NCBI RefSeq assembly: GCF_030814215.1
Contig: NZ_JAUSUT010000001.1
Location: 4,526,001-4,590,000 of the forward strand
From: Amycolatopsis thermophila
GTDB lineage: Bacteria; Actinomycetota; Actinomycetes; Mycobacteriales; Pseudonocardiaceae
Direction: 5' to 3'
DNA length: 64,000 bases
Below the pieces are notes generated by a model that saw nothing but the letters and a program-made list of their open reading frames with translations, was not told the DNA's origin and did not search any database. Below are positions 43,079 through 52,066 of this stretch, piece after piece. The position numbers and the translations under genes are program-made. Position 1 is the first letter of the stretch. Every line of letters begins with the position of its first letter.

Positions 43079-43660
43079 ATGGACAGGACCGAGTTCCGGC
43101 GGGTGGCCGGCCACTTCGCCAGCGGTGTCACGGTGGTGACCGCGCGGCACGACGGTGCCGACTACGGCATCACCCTCAGTGCGATGTCCTCGTTGAGCCT
43201 GGATCCGCCGATGGCGCTCATCTGCGTGAACCGGTCGGTTCCCTCGCACGACGCGATCAAGGCCAGCGGCGTGTTCGTCGCGCACGTGCTGGCCCGGCAC
43301 CAGAAGGGTCTCGCGAGCCAGTTCTCCCGGCCCGCCACCGACAAGTTCTCGGGTGTCGAGTGCACCCGCAGCGCTGCCGGGCCGCTCGTCATCGCCCGGA
43401 CCCTCGCACATTTCGTGTGCCGGGTCGCGCACACCGTTCCCGGCGGCACGCACACCGTGTTCCTGAGCGACGTCCTGTCGGCGGAAACAGCGTCGGGGCT
43501 GGAGCCGTTGATCTACTACCGCGGCGGTTTCGGCCGCCTCACCGAGGAGGCGGACGTCACCGCCCCGCGGGCCTACGTTCCGGCCGAACACGAGGACGAT
43601 CTCGTCGGGGCCGGGGTCACGCCGGCGCCGTTCCGCCTCGGGTCCTTCTACCTCTCCTGA
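43079..43660 (+). CDS. Flavin reductase (HpaC-like)
   Basis: The 193-aa product has the flavin-reductase-like fold: FRRVAGHFASGVTVVTARHDGADYGITLSAMSSLSLDPPMALICVNRS, with the FMN/FAD-binding SxMSSxSxxPP segment, and late GTHTVFLSDVLSAE. It would supply reduced flavin to the HpaB-type monooxygenase at 47553 in the same cluster. Start at ATG 43079. Confidence 0.9.
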   Translation: MDRTEFRRVAGHFASGVTVVTARHDGADYGITLSAMSSLSLDPPMALICVNRSVPSHDAIKASGVFVAHVLARHQKGLASQFSRPATDKFSGVECTRSAAGPLVIARTLAHFVCRVAHTVPGGTHTVFLSDVLSAETASGLEPLIYYRGGFGRLTEEADVTAPRAYVPAEHEDDLVGAGVTPAPFRLGSFYLS

Positions 43661-43667
43661 CGCGCGA

Positions 43668-46600
43668 TCACCGGCGCAGGTCGTCCAGCAGCCTGCGGGT
43701 GCTGGACGCGGGTCTGGTGCCGAGCTGGCCGAGCGCCTGCTCGCAACCGCGGTACGTCGCGATCACCCGGTCGGTGTCACCGAGGGCGTCGGCTACCCGC
43801 ATCTTCAGGCGCCACATCGATTCCCGGAAGGGGTCCTCGGTCAGCACCTCCTCGGCCAGGGTGTTCGCCCGGGAGAAATCGCCCGTCGCGAAGGCCAGCT
43901 CCGCGGCTTCGCACCGGGTGTCGACGCACAGCACCGCCAGCTGTTCCCGCCGGTGCTCGACCCACGGCGACGACAGGTCCGGCAGGTATTCGCCACTGGC
44001 GATGGACAGCGCCGAGGACAAGGTCGCCAAGCGGTCCGCGCCGCGCAGGTCGGCCGCTTGCGAGATCAGACACTGCAGCCGGCCGGAATCGCTGCCCACC
44101 ACGACGTGCTCGCTCAGCCGGATGAGGCCGCCCTCGGCGCGCACGGAATCCTCCGGTAGCACTTCGCGGAGTTTGCGCAGCGCCTGCCTGAGGTAGGCAC
44201 CCGTCGAATCGTCGTGCCGCCCGGCGAAGAGGGCGTCGACGAGTTCCTCCTTCGTGGCTTCGCGCTGACGGCGAGCGGCGAGGTAGGCCAGCAGTTCGTA
44301 GCTCTTCTTGATCCGGGGCCGTACTTCACGCCCGTTGACGTGGATCGCCACCCGGCCGAATTCGGTCAGCCGGATCGTCGGCGCGAGCGGGCCCGCCAAA
44401 GCCACCCCACGGGACATCAGGGCCCGGCCCAGTTCGTGCCAGGGCGAGTCGGCGTCCGGTTCGGCGTCGAGACGCCGCGACAGCACGAGCGGAAAGCTGG
44501 TCAGGGCCTCGAGCAACAGGTGGTTCGAGCCCTGTCGCTCCGCCGCGGCGAGGGCCAGGTCGCTCGCGCGGTCGGATCGTTCTTCGTCGCCGGTGCGCCA
44601 TTCCGCCTCGGCCAGGTAGATCGCCGCGGCGGGGAGCGAGAGGATGCGATGCCCGCGCTGCATGCTCGACACGGCCTCACGCAGGCACTCCGTCGCCGCC
44701 CGGTCGTCCCCGTCGAGCAGCTGGGCCAGGCCCAGCCAGGTCGCGGCCTGCTCGGCCACGAACGCGTAGTCGCGTCCCACCGGGTGGCTGCGCACCCGTT
44801 CCAGCGCCGCCCGGGCGCTGGTGGTGTCCCGGTTGAACCGCAGTTCGAGCGCGGCCTCCTCGACGTAGCTCAGCAGCTCCAGCATCACCGATCCGCTCGC
44901 GCGCAGCCGTTCCCGTCCCTTGAGCAGGGCCCGCCAGGCCTGGTCCGGTTCGCCCAGCCGGCGCAGGAGCTCGACGCTGAACAGCGAGTACAACCACACC
45001 CCTGGGTCGCGCTCGGCGCAGATCGCCCGGTACAGGGTCGCCGCCTCGTCCACGTGACCCATCGCGAGGAGCGCGCCCAGGCGCCAGGATTCCGTCGCCT
45101 TGACGGCCCACGGAAGCGACGGCGGGTCGAGCAGCCGGGGGAAGTTGCCGTGGTAGTAGTGCACGCGCATGGTCAGCGCGTCGAGCGGCCCGCCGCTGAG
45201 CGCGCCACCGGCCCGCGGCTGCGGGACGTCGTCGAGCAGGGTCATGCAGTACCGCATGGCGTCGAGGTCGGCGCCGGCCCGGCCGGCGGCGAGGACGGCG
45301 CGGATGTCCTCGAGCCGTCCCGCGTGCAGATAGCACCAGGCCATCATGGCGGCGAGCTTGCTCGAGGACCCGGCGACCTCGTCGCGGCGGCCCGCCCGGG
45401 CGAGCCGGTCGGCGATCCGGACACCCAGGCGGTAGTTCTCGTCGGAGATGGCCAGCATCAACTCCGCTCCGGTGAGACGGACGTGCTCGTCGTCCCGTAC
45501 CGGTGCCAGCCGGTCCAGCCAGTGTTTCGCGACCGGGAAGTCCGCGCGTTCCATGACGGTGTCGATGACCTGCTCGGCCACGGCGGCCGCCGCGCGGAGC
45601 TCCCCGGCCTGCAGGTACTCCTCGACGGCTTCCTCCAGGTGCTTTTCGCCGGCCAGCAACCGGGCGTGCGCCGCGTGCCGGGCCCGCTGGGTCTCCGCGT
45701 CCAGACGCTCCAGGCGGGCCAGGAGGTATTCGCGGAACCGCGGGTGGCAGCGCAGCGCGAGGCCGTCCCACGCGGCCGGCAAGCGCTTGTGCCGCAGGCG
45801 GTGCATCCGCGCGGCGGCGTCGGTTACGCCGAGCGCCTCCGCCCGGGCCGGCGTGACCTCGTCGAGCAACGCGGTCTCGACCAGGAAGTCCCGTTCCTCC
45901 GCGGACAGCTGGGCGAGGATGTGCGTGGCCAGGTAGCCGTGCAGCGGATCCGCCTCGCCACCGAGGCCGCTGGCGTGATCGGCGGAGCGCCACGCCTCGA
46001 ACAGCACTCCGGTCACCCAGCCGCCGGTCACGGCGACGGCTTGCTCGGGGTCGACGTCGGGGAAGTCGGCGCGCGACAGCGCGACCGCCGCTTCTTCCGC
46101 GGTGAAGGCGAGATCCTGCTCGCCGAGCACCGGGAGCCAGGCGACCCGGCTGATTCCGTCCCGGACGAAAGCCAGTTCCTGACGGCTGATGAGCACGACT
46201 CGCGCGCCGGCGGGCGCGTACTCGAGGAAGGCCTCGACGACGGCCAGCGACGCGGGCACCCTCGCCAGGCATTCCATGTTGTCCAGGACCAGCAGCAACT
46301 CCCGGTCGCCGATCGCTTCGGCCAGCATCCCGGCGACCTCGGTGTGCGCGAGGCCCGCGGCGAGCGCCTTCCTGATCAGTCCCGCAACACTCGGCACGTG
46401 AACCGCGAGCGCGGCCTCGAGGTAGGTGAGCAGCCGCCCGGTCGCGGCCTCCGTCGTGTCCACCGACAACCAGCAGAGGGGCAGGCCGAGCCCGCGTACG
46501 GTCTGGGCGACCGCGGTCGTCTTCCCCGCACCCGCCGTGGCGTACACGCAGACGACACGGTTGTGCCGGATCAGGCGGGTGAGTTGCTCCTCCAGCCGCG

Positions 46601-46736
46601 GACGTGGCACCGCCGAGGCGGGAACCGGTGACGGCATGATCTTGCGGCGGATGATCCGCGAGGTCGCCGGCACAGGACCACCGGCGGCTTCCGGCGGGCG
46701 GGCATCGGGAAGGTCATGAGCCGCCATGGCCACCAT
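43668..46736 (-). CDS. Large AAA-ATPase regulator with C-terminal BTAD domain
   Basis: The 1022-aa product combines a MalT-like NTPase with a transcriptional activation module. N-terminal: VVCVYATAGAGKTTAVAQ (Walker A, about 69-74), LLLVLDNMECL (Walker B). Middle: a long helical-repeat region. C-terminal ~250 residues: an OmpR-like winged helix (IHVNGREVRPRIKKSYELLAYLAARRQREATKEELVDALF) then a bacterial transcriptional activation (BTAD) helical domain. This order is the reverse of AfsR/SARP proteins, which put the DNA-binding part first. Start uncertain: ATG 46736 or 46727. It sits inside the HpaB/dioxygenase cluster and is its likely activator. Confidence 0.85.
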   Translation of the reverse strand: MVAMAAHDLPDARPPEAAGGPVPATSRIIRRKIMPSPVPASAVPRPRLEEQLTRLIRHNRVVCVYATAGAGKTTAVAQTVRGLGLPLCWLSVDTTEAATGRLLTYLEAALAVHVPSVAGLIRKALAAGLAHTEVAGMLAEAIGDRELLLVLDNMECLARVPASLAVVEAFLEYAPAGARVVLISRQELAFVRDGISRVAWLPVLGEQDLAFTAEEAAVALSRADFPDVDPEQAVAVTGGWVTGVLFEAWRSADHASGLGGEADPLHGYLATHILAQLSAEERDFLVETALLDEVTPARAEALGVTDAAARMHRLRHKRLPAAWDGLALRCHPRFREYLLARLERLDAETQRARHAAHARLLAGEKHLEEAVEEYLQAGELRAAAAVAEQVIDTVMERADFPVAKHWLDRLAPVRDDEHVRLTGAELMLAISDENYRLGVRIADRLARAGRRDEVAGSSSKLAAMMAWCYLHAGRLEDIRAVLAAGRAGADLDAMRYCMTLLDDVPQPRAGGALSGGPLDALTMRVHYYHGNFPRLLDPPSLPWAVKATESWRLGALLAMGHVDEAATLYRAICAERDPGVWLYSLFSVELLRRLGEPDQAWRALLKGRERLRASGSVMLELLSYVEEAALELRFNRDTTSARAALERVRSHPVGRDYAFVAEQAATWLGLAQLLDGDDRAATECLREAVSSMQRGHRILSLPAAAIYLAEAEWRTGDEERSDRASDLALAAAERQGSNHLLLEALTSFPLVLSRRLDAEPDADSPWHELGRALMSRGVALAGPLAPTIRLTEFGRVAIHVNGREVRPRIKKSYELLAYLAARRQREATKEELVDALFAGRHDDSTGAYLRQALRKLREVLPEDSVRAEGGLIRLSEHVVVGSDSGRLQCLISQAADLRGADRLATLSSALSIASGEYLPDLSSPWVEHRREQLAVLCVDTRCEAAELAFATGDFSRANTLAEEVLTEDPFRESMWRLKMRVADALGDTDRVIATYRGCEQALGQLGTRPASSTRRLLDDLRR

Positions 46737-46788
46737 CCAACGCTTCGGAACCGGGACTGGGAAGTACACGATCGCGCCTGCCGGGCGG

Positions 46789-46813
46789 CCCGGAGGTCCG
46801 GGACCGCCCGGCA
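46789..46813 (-). terminator. GC-rich hairpin between reductase-like gene and regulator
   Basis: TGCCGGGCGG pairs with CCGCCCGGCA outside, and CCCGG with CCGGG inside, around AGGT with one bulged base. It starts 9 nt after the stop of the gene at 46822 and precedes the regulator gene on the same strand, so it likely ends the hpaB-side transcript. Confidence 0.65.
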
Positions 46814-46821
46814 AGCGTGCG

Positions 46822-47505
46822 TCAGGCGTGCGCCGCGGCCCGAGCCGGGAACGGCAGGGCCTGAGCGGCCAGCACCTTCAGGCCGGCCTGGAAGTTCAGG
46901 CCGTAGCGTCCCTGCAGTTCCACCATGAACAGCGCGTTCTGCTCGAGCACCCGCGAGTTGCGCAGGGCGCCCGCGTCGATCGGGCGCAGCCCGCTCGATT
47001 CCACCAGTTCGGCCACCCGCGCCTTGGCCTCGTCGGAGTCGGAGGCGAGGAAGACGTCCACGACCGTGCGGTCGAAGGCGTCGTCGGCGAGCACCGGCGC
47101 GAACGTGGTGTTGAACGCCTTGACCACGTGCGCCCCCGGGATCCGGCGCTGGATCTCCTCCCCGGCGCTGGTGTCGTAGTCGGTGATCAGCCCGTCGAAC
47201 GTCTCGTTGAACGGGTTGGCGATGTCCACCACGACCTTGCCGCGCAGCAGGTCGCTCAGTTCCACGGCGATGCGCGTCGACTGGGAGTACCAGGTCGCCA
47301 GTACCACGACGTCGCAGCCGCTCGCGACGGCGTCCTTCGTCGCGGCGGCCTCGATCGTCCCGGGCCCCTGGCCGCCCAGTTCCTGGGCCAGCGCGCGGCC
47401 CTTCTCCTGGCTGGATCCGGCGACGAAGACCTGGTGCCCGCCGTGGATCAGCCGCCGGGCGATGACCCGGCCCATGTTGCCGGTGCCGATGATGCCGACC
47501 TTCAT
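46822..47505 (-). CDS. NAD(P)/F420-dependent reductase-like protein
   Basis: The 227-aa product has an N-terminal Rossmann motif MKVGIIGTGNMGRVIARRLIHGGHQV, VVVLATWYSQST, KVVVDIANPFNE and VVKAFNTTFAPVL, the layout of NADPH:F420 oxidoreductase-like (NpdG) proteins. AAGGAAC precedes the ATG. Directly downstream of the HpaB-type gene on the same strand. It may reduce F420, or act on a small quinone-like intermediate; I cannot separate these. Confidence 0.85.
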   Translation of the reverse strand: MKVGIIGTGNMGRVIARRLIHGGHQVFVAGSSQEKGRALAQELGGQGPGTIEAAATKDAVASGCDVVVLATWYSQSTRIAVELSDLLRGKVVVDIANPFNETFDGLITDYDTSAGEEIQRRIPGAHVVKAFNTTFAPVLADDAFDRTVVDVFLASDSDEAKARVAELVESSGLRPIDAGALRNSRVLEQNALFMVELQGRYGLNFQAGLKVLAAQALPFPARAAAHA

Positions 47506-47552
47506 GATTGTTCCTTTCTTCCGAAGCCGTGGCAGGGAAAGACGCATGGCGC

Positions 47553-49142
47553 TCAGGTGTGGGCAGGTGCGCCCTCGACGGGCTGCCACCGCGGCCAGGC
47601 ATCGCCGGTCCAGCCGTCCAGGTCGTACTCGCTCATGCACTGGTCGACCATCGCGCGCAGCCGGTCGTTGTCGCCCAGCGCTTCCCCGGTGAAGTAGGTC
47701 TCGACGCGGTTGCCCTCGTAGCTGCCGGAGAAGTTGCGCTCGTGCACCTCGGCTCGCCCGGCGAACTCCGTCGCGAACTCGTCCCAGACCAGCCGGACCA
47801 GCTTGACCCGCTCCTCGGCCGAGAGGGTGGCCGACTTCCAGTAGCGGTCGAGCCAATGCCGGATCGCCGGGTTCTTGAAGTCCTGCGCGGAGGAGGGGAT
47901 CTGGATGAACCCGCCGGCCATCAGGTTGTGGAACACGGTGCGGACCTTGGTGAAGATGTCGCCGTAGCAGTTGCGCCACTGCAGCGCGTACCGGATGTTC
48001 GGGTGCACGTACGGCTCGCCGCTGGGCACCGGGTCCGGTTCCGCGGCCATCGCGCCGACGAGCGCCCACAACTGGTGGCGCAGTCCCAGAACCTCGCCGA
48101 TCGAGGCCTGCACCCCGCGGAAGGCGGAGATCTGGTTCATGTCGGTGACCTTCAGCAGCAGCCCGCACAGGAAGTCGAGCTTGACCGCCGTGCGGGTGCA
48201 GGCGTGGAAGCAGAACCGGGCGGCGAAGTCCCGCGGGAACAACCCGTTGACGACCTCGGGGTTGCGGTAGGCGGTGACGTTCTCCCACGGGATCAGCACG
48301 TCGTCGAGGATGATCGAGTAGTCGGTCTCGTCGAACCGGCTGGACAGCGGGTAGTCGAAGGGCGTCCCGACCTTCTTCGCGAGGTACTCGTAGGAGTACC
48401 GGCCGATCAGCTTCACGCCGGGGGCGTCGAAGGGTACGAAGAACCCGAGTGCGAAGTCCTTGTCGTCCGCGCCGAGACCGGCCGCCGGGATGTACTGGCT
48501 GACGTAGGTCACGTGGCTGAAGGCAGCGCCGGTGGAGATCATCCGCGCGCCGCGCACCACGATGCCGTCGTCGCGTTCCTTGACCACGTGCATGTAGGTG
48601 TCCCGCTGCTGCGCGATCGGCTTCATCCGGTCACCGGCCGGGTTCAGCAGGCTCAGGTTGACGAACATGACGTCGTCGGTGACCTTTTCGTACCACCGGC
48701 GGACGTTGCCGGCGAACTCCCCGTAGAAGTCGGCGTCGGCCGCCAGCCCGGCGACCAGCGCGGCCTTGTAGTCGGGCCCGCGGGACAGGCTGCCGTAGCT
48801 CATCCGCGCCCACTCGGCGATCGCGTTCCGCGCTTCGAACAGGTCCTGCGACGAGGTGGGGATCTTGTAGAACTTGTGCGAGCGCGTACCGCGTTCGGTC
48901 TCGAACGTCAGGACGTCCCGCTTCGCGGGGTCGTGCAGCGAGTCGTACATCCGCGCGACGGAGTGCGCCGCGTTGGTGAAGGCGGGGTGCCTGGTGACGT
49001 CGTCGACGCGCTTGCCGTCGAGGTAGAAGACGCGGCCGTCCCGCAGGCTCTCCAGGTACTGCGCGCCGGTGGGCGGTTCTTTCGCCAGGCGGGGTGGTGC
49101 GAGGTCCCGTGAGACTTCCGGCCGGTCGGCGATGGCTGTCAT
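47553..49142 (-). CDS. HpaB-family FADH2-dependent phenol monooxygenase
   Basis: The 529-aa product is a 4-hydroxyphenylacetate 3-monooxygenase (HpaB) family enzyme with the acyl-CoA-dehydrogenase-like fold: TGAQYLESLRDGRVFYLDGKRVDDV, HKFYKIPTSSQDLFEARNAIAEWARMSYG, ERDDGIVVRGARMISTGAAFSHVTYVSQY, DDVLIPWENVTAYRN. It uses reduced flavin from a partner reductase (43079) to hydroxylate a phenol. Close relatives include chlorophenol monooxygenases, which work with an intradiol dioxygenase as encoded here. AAGGAGAG precedes the ATG. Confidence 0.93.
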   Translation of the reverse strand: MTAIADRPEVSRDLAPPRLAKEPPTGAQYLESLRDGRVFYLDGKRVDDVTRHPAFTNAAHSVARMYDSLHDPAKRDVLTFETERGTRSHKFYKIPTSSQDLFEARNAIAEWARMSYGSLSRGPDYKAALVAGLAADADFYGEFAGNVRRWYEKVTDDVMFVNLSLLNPAGDRMKPIAQQRDTYMHVVKERDDGIVVRGARMISTGAAFSHVTYVSQYIPAAGLGADDKDFALGFFVPFDAPGVKLIGRYSYEYLAKKVGTPFDYPLSSRFDETDYSIILDDVLIPWENVTAYRNPEVVNGLFPRDFAARFCFHACTRTAVKLDFLCGLLLKVTDMNQISAFRGVQASIGEVLGLRHQLWALVGAMAAEPDPVPSGEPYVHPNIRYALQWRNCYGDIFTKVRTVFHNLMAGGFIQIPSSAQDFKNPAIRHWLDRYWKSATLSAEERVKLVRLVWDEFATEFAGRAEVHERNFSGSYEGNRVETYFTGEALGDNDRLRAMVDQCMSEYDLDGWTGDAWPRWQPVEGAPAHT

Positions 49143-49261
49143 CGGCTCTCTCCTTCTCCTGGTGGTGGCGCTCCCGAACCGGCGGGCGGCCGGGGTGCCG
49201 GAAAGAGTGCGATGGTGACGTGAACCACACCGAAATCCGCGGCGGCTGTGCGACGGCGCCG

Positions 49262-49750
49262 TCAGCGTGCGTAGTTCGCATCCAGCGCCGGGCGCGCCGG
49301 CTCCCAGCCGATCTTGCCGGCGTCCCAGCCCTCGGCCAGGGGAACCCACCAGAAGAAGGTGACCTTGCGTTCGGCGAACAGCCACCTCCCGTCCTGCCGC
49401 ACCAGTGAATCGGTGTACCGGCCGGCCGCGACGTGCGCCTCGCCCTCGACCACGCAGGGTTGGTACAACCAGGTTTCCCCGGAGGCGACGTCACCGTCCA
49501 CAGTGACCGTCTCATTGGCACTGAAGTGCCACCAGGCGGTGAGCGGTCCGCGCTGCAGCCCCGCGAAGAACGTCCGCAGCTCGGCGCGCCCGCTGGCGGT
49601 GGACAGGCCGACGAACCGGCCCTCCTCGGTGAACAGATCGGCCAACTGGTCCCAGCGCCCGTCATCCAGGTACTGGCAGTACCTCGCGCGCAGCTGACCG
49701 ATCTCGTGGACGTCTTCCAGCCGCCTGATCCGCGCCTCGAGGTCGGTCAT
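49262..49750 (-). CDS. NTF2-like (SnoaL/aromatic-dioxygenase-beta-fold) protein
   Basis: The 162-aa product has the NTF2/SnoaL fold: IRRLEDVHEIGQLRARYCQYLDDGRWDQLADLFTEEGRFVG, then strands SASGRAELRTFFAG and WWHFSANETVTVDGDVASGETW, and RYTDSLVRQDGRWLFAERKVTFFWWVPLAEGWD. Such proteins are small hydrolases, isomerases or dehydratases of ring compounds. It has GAGG upstream and the operator at 49766-49787, which is just ahead of its start, so the TetR at 49819 likely controls it. Confidence 0.85.
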   Translation of the reverse strand: MTDLEARIRRLEDVHEIGQLRARYCQYLDDGRWDQLADLFTEEGRFVGLSTASGRAELRTFFAGLQRGPLTAWWHFSANETVTVDGDVASGETWLYQPCVVEGEAHVAAGRYTDSLVRQDGRWLFAERKVTFFWWVPLAEGWDAGKIGWEPARPALDANYAR

Positions 49751-49765
49751 GCAGCGCCTCCTCGT

Positions 49766-49787
49766 TGAGTACGAACGATCGTTCTCA
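49766..49787. promoter_or_regulatory. TetR operator A
   Basis: A 22-bp near-palindrome beginning TGAG and ending CTCA, with the perfect core GAACGATCGTTC (49773-49784). It lies between the NTF2-like gene start and the TetR gene end, and matches operator B at 50607-50628. Confidence 0.7.
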
Positions 49788-49818
49788 GCGTAGGCCCGCG
49801 CTCCGGGCCCGGGCAAGG

Positions 49819-50442
49819 TCAGCCGTCGAGGCGGGTTTCCAGCAGGGCGAGCGCGTACCGGGCGTGCTGCTCGGCGAGGGCCTCCTTGGACAGCTGCCCC
49901 TCCGGGTGGTACCAGGTGGAGATCGCCGAGCACATCGAGACGATGTTGCGCGCCGCGCCGTCGGGGTAGGGCGTGGGGAACCGGTTCCCGGCCACGCCGT
50001 CGGCGATGATCTCACCGAAGATGGCCTGGGTGCTGTCCCGCGCGCGCACGACCCGTTCCCGGTGCTCGCCGTGCAGGTAGCGGATCTCGCTGATGGCGAC
50101 GAGTGCGGCCGTCTGGTGGTCGACGACGAACCCCACGTAGGCCTTGACGGCCTCCCGCAGCCGGTCGGCCGGGTCGTCCCCGGCGTCCCGGACCGCGGTG
50201 CTCGTGCGGTGGAGCAACTCGTCGTTGGCGCGCCGCAGCAGTTCGGCCAGCAGGTGCGATTTCGACGGGAAGTAGTTGTAGAGGTTGGACAGGCTGGTTC
50301 CGGCGCCGGCGGCGACATCACGCATCGAGGCGCCGTTGAAGCCCTTCTCCCCGAACGCCGCCAAGGCGGCGTTGAGGATCGCCGCCCTGGTGCCCCCACT
50401 CGACTCGCTGATCAGACCGGCGACGGGAGAACGACTGTTCAT
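49819..50442 (-). CDS. TetR family regulator of the MFS/CoA-catabolic operon
   Basis: The 207-aa product has the TetR HTH: GTRAAILNAALAAFGEKGFNGASMRDVAAGAGTSLSNLYNYFPSKSHLLAELL and a FadR-like C-terminal domain (VVDHQTAALVAISEIRYLHG). Members of this subgroup respond to acyl-CoA esters. It is divergent from the MFS/MaoC/ligase/thiolase operon. Matching palindromes before the NTF2-like gene and before the MFS gene indicate that it represses both. Confidence 0.92.
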   Translation of the reverse strand: MNSRSPVAGLISESSGGTRAAILNAALAAFGEKGFNGASMRDVAAGAGTSLSNLYNYFPSKSHLLAELLRRANDELLHRTSTAVRDAGDDPADRLREAVKAYVGFVVDHQTAALVAISEIRYLHGEHRERVVRARDSTQAIFGEIIADGVAGNRFPTPYPDGAARNIVSMCSAISTWYHPEGQLSKEALAEQHARYALALLETRLDG

Positions 50443-50606
50443 CCGGCGAGATTACCCGAGGGGAAGTCCGCATTCCGCGCGCGAGGTGCGCAGGTGGGGA
50501 GACGAAACCCGGCCGGGTGCCGGAGCTGTTCCCACGCGCAGCCGCCTCGGCGCACACGCCCGGCCGGGGCCGGGCCTTGACGGTGCCCGGGTCGGCTGCT
50601 TCACTA

Positions 50607-50628
50607 CCTGAACGGTCGTTCGTTCTCA
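50607..50628. promoter_or_regulatory. TetR operator B
   Basis: A 22-bp site containing GAACGGTCGTTC (50610-50621) and ending CGTTCTCA (50621-50628), in the divergent gap 36 nt before the MFS start. The opposite strand reads TGAGAACGAACG, sharing TGAGAACGA and CG..CGT with operator A. Confidence 0.65.
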
Positions 50629-50663
50629 CCCGGCCGTGTGGACGATCAACGAGGAGGTCCCCG

Positions 50664-52052
50664 GTGTCTACCGACCGTGACGTGTCCCCGCCGCCCCGAT
50701 CCGGCGCGGCTCACGGTGGTCCGGTCGTCGACGAGCGCAGGATGCGCAACCTCGCATTCGCCTCGATCGCGTCGACCGTGCTCGAGTGGTTCGACTTCCT
50801 GGTCTACTCGACCGCCGCGGCCCTGGTGTTCGGTCCGTTGTTCTTCCCGGCACTGGGCGGGGTGCAGGGCACGCTCGCTTCGTTCGCGACGCTCGCGGTC
50901 GGGTTCGTCTCCCGGCCGCTCGGCGGCGTGCTCGCCGGGCACATCGGCGACCGGTACGGGCGCAAGGTCCCGCTGGTCGGCTCGATGGTGCTGATGGGCG
51001 TCGCGACCTTCGTGGTGGGCCTGCTGCCGACGTACGCCGCCATCGGGATGTGGGCGCCGATCCTGCTCGTCGTCGCCCGCATCGTCCAGGGGCTCGGCGT
51101 GGGCGCGCAGTGGGGCGGCGCGGCGATGCTGCTGGTCGAGCACGCGCCGCTGGCCAAACGGGGATTCTACGGGTCGCTGGTCAACACCGGCACGATCCTG
51201 GGCGCGGTCCTGGGCAACGGCTTCTTCCTGGTTCTCACCGCGCTGGTGCCGGCGGGGTCGTTCGAGGCGTGGGGCTGGCGGATCCCGTTCCTGTCGGGGC
51301 TGCTCCTGGTGTTCGTCGGGATCTACGTCCAGCTCAAGATCGAGGAGAGCCCGGTGTTCAACGAACTCCGCCGGTCCTCCTCCGCCGCGGCGCGCCGGGC
51401 CGGTGTGCGCAAGGCCCCGGTCGGCCAGGCGATCCGCTTGTACTGGCGGCAGATCCTGCAGGCGGTCTGCGCGTTCTTCGTGGTCAACGGAACCTTCTAC
51501 ATCTTCATCTCGGGAATCCTGGACTACGGGACGAAAACGCTCGGCCTGGACCGCACGCCGATGCTGCTCGTGGTGATGCTCGCGGGGCTCACGCAGGTGG
51601 TGACCATCCCGGTGTTCGGCGCGTTGTCCGACCGGGTCGGGCGCAAGCGGATCTACCTCGCGGGCGCGGTGGCCATGGCCGTCGCCGCCTTCCCGATGTT
51701 CTGGCTCATCGACACCGGCAGCCTGCTGTGGCTCGGGGTCGCGCTGGTCGCCGGGTTCACGATCCACGCGGCGATGTACGGGTGCCAGACCGCGATGTAC
51801 GCGGAGATGTTCCCGGCCGACGTCCGCCTTTCCGGCGCGTCACTGGGTTTCCAGATCGCGTCGGTGCTCGCGGGCGGTCTGGCGCCGATGATCACGACCG
51901 CACTGGTGGCCACGTTCGGCGGGTCGTCGGCGGTGTCGGTGTACATCATCGCGATGGCCGCGGTGACCGTCCTCGGCGTGAGCACCATCCGGGAGCGGTT
52001 CCGGCGCGACCTCTACGAGGTGTCCGGCGACCGGGAAGCACGTGCGGCGTGA
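50664..52052 (+). CDS. MFS transporter (metabolite:H+ symporter family)
   Basis: The 462-aa product is a 12-TM MHS-type transporter: MRNLAFASIASTVLEWFDFLVYSTAAALVFGPLFF, the loop 2-3 motif GHIGDRYGRKVPL, ARIVQGLGVGAQWGGAAMLLVEHAPLAKRGFYGSL, KIEESPVF, and GALSDRVGRKRIYL. MHS members import shikimate, proline, dicarboxylates or aromatic acids with protons. GTG start with GAGGAGG upstream. First gene of the coupled catabolic operon. Confidence 0.92.
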   Translation: MSTDRDVSPPPRSGAAHGGPVVDERRMRNLAFASIASTVLEWFDFLVYSTAAALVFGPLFFPALGGVQGTLASFATLAVGFVSRPLGGVLAGHIGDRYGRKVPLVGSMVLMGVATFVVGLLPTYAAIGMWAPILLVVARIVQGLGVGAQWGGAAMLLVEHAPLAKRGFYGSLVNTGTILGAVLGNGFFLVLTALVPAGSFEAWGWRIPFLSGLLLVFVGIYVQLKIEESPVFNELRRSSSAAARRAGVRKAPVGQAIRLYWRQILQAVCAFFVVNGTFYIFISGILDYGTKTLGLDRTPMLLVVMLAGLTQVVTIPVFGALSDRVGRKRIYLAGAVAMAVAAFPMFWLIDTGSLLWLGVALVAGFTIHAAMYGCQTAMYAEMFPADVRLSGASLGFQIASVLAGGLAPMITTALVATFGGSSAVSVYIIAMAAVTVLGVSTIRERFRRDLYEVSGDREARAA

Positions 52053-52066
52053 ACGGTGGAGGTGGC

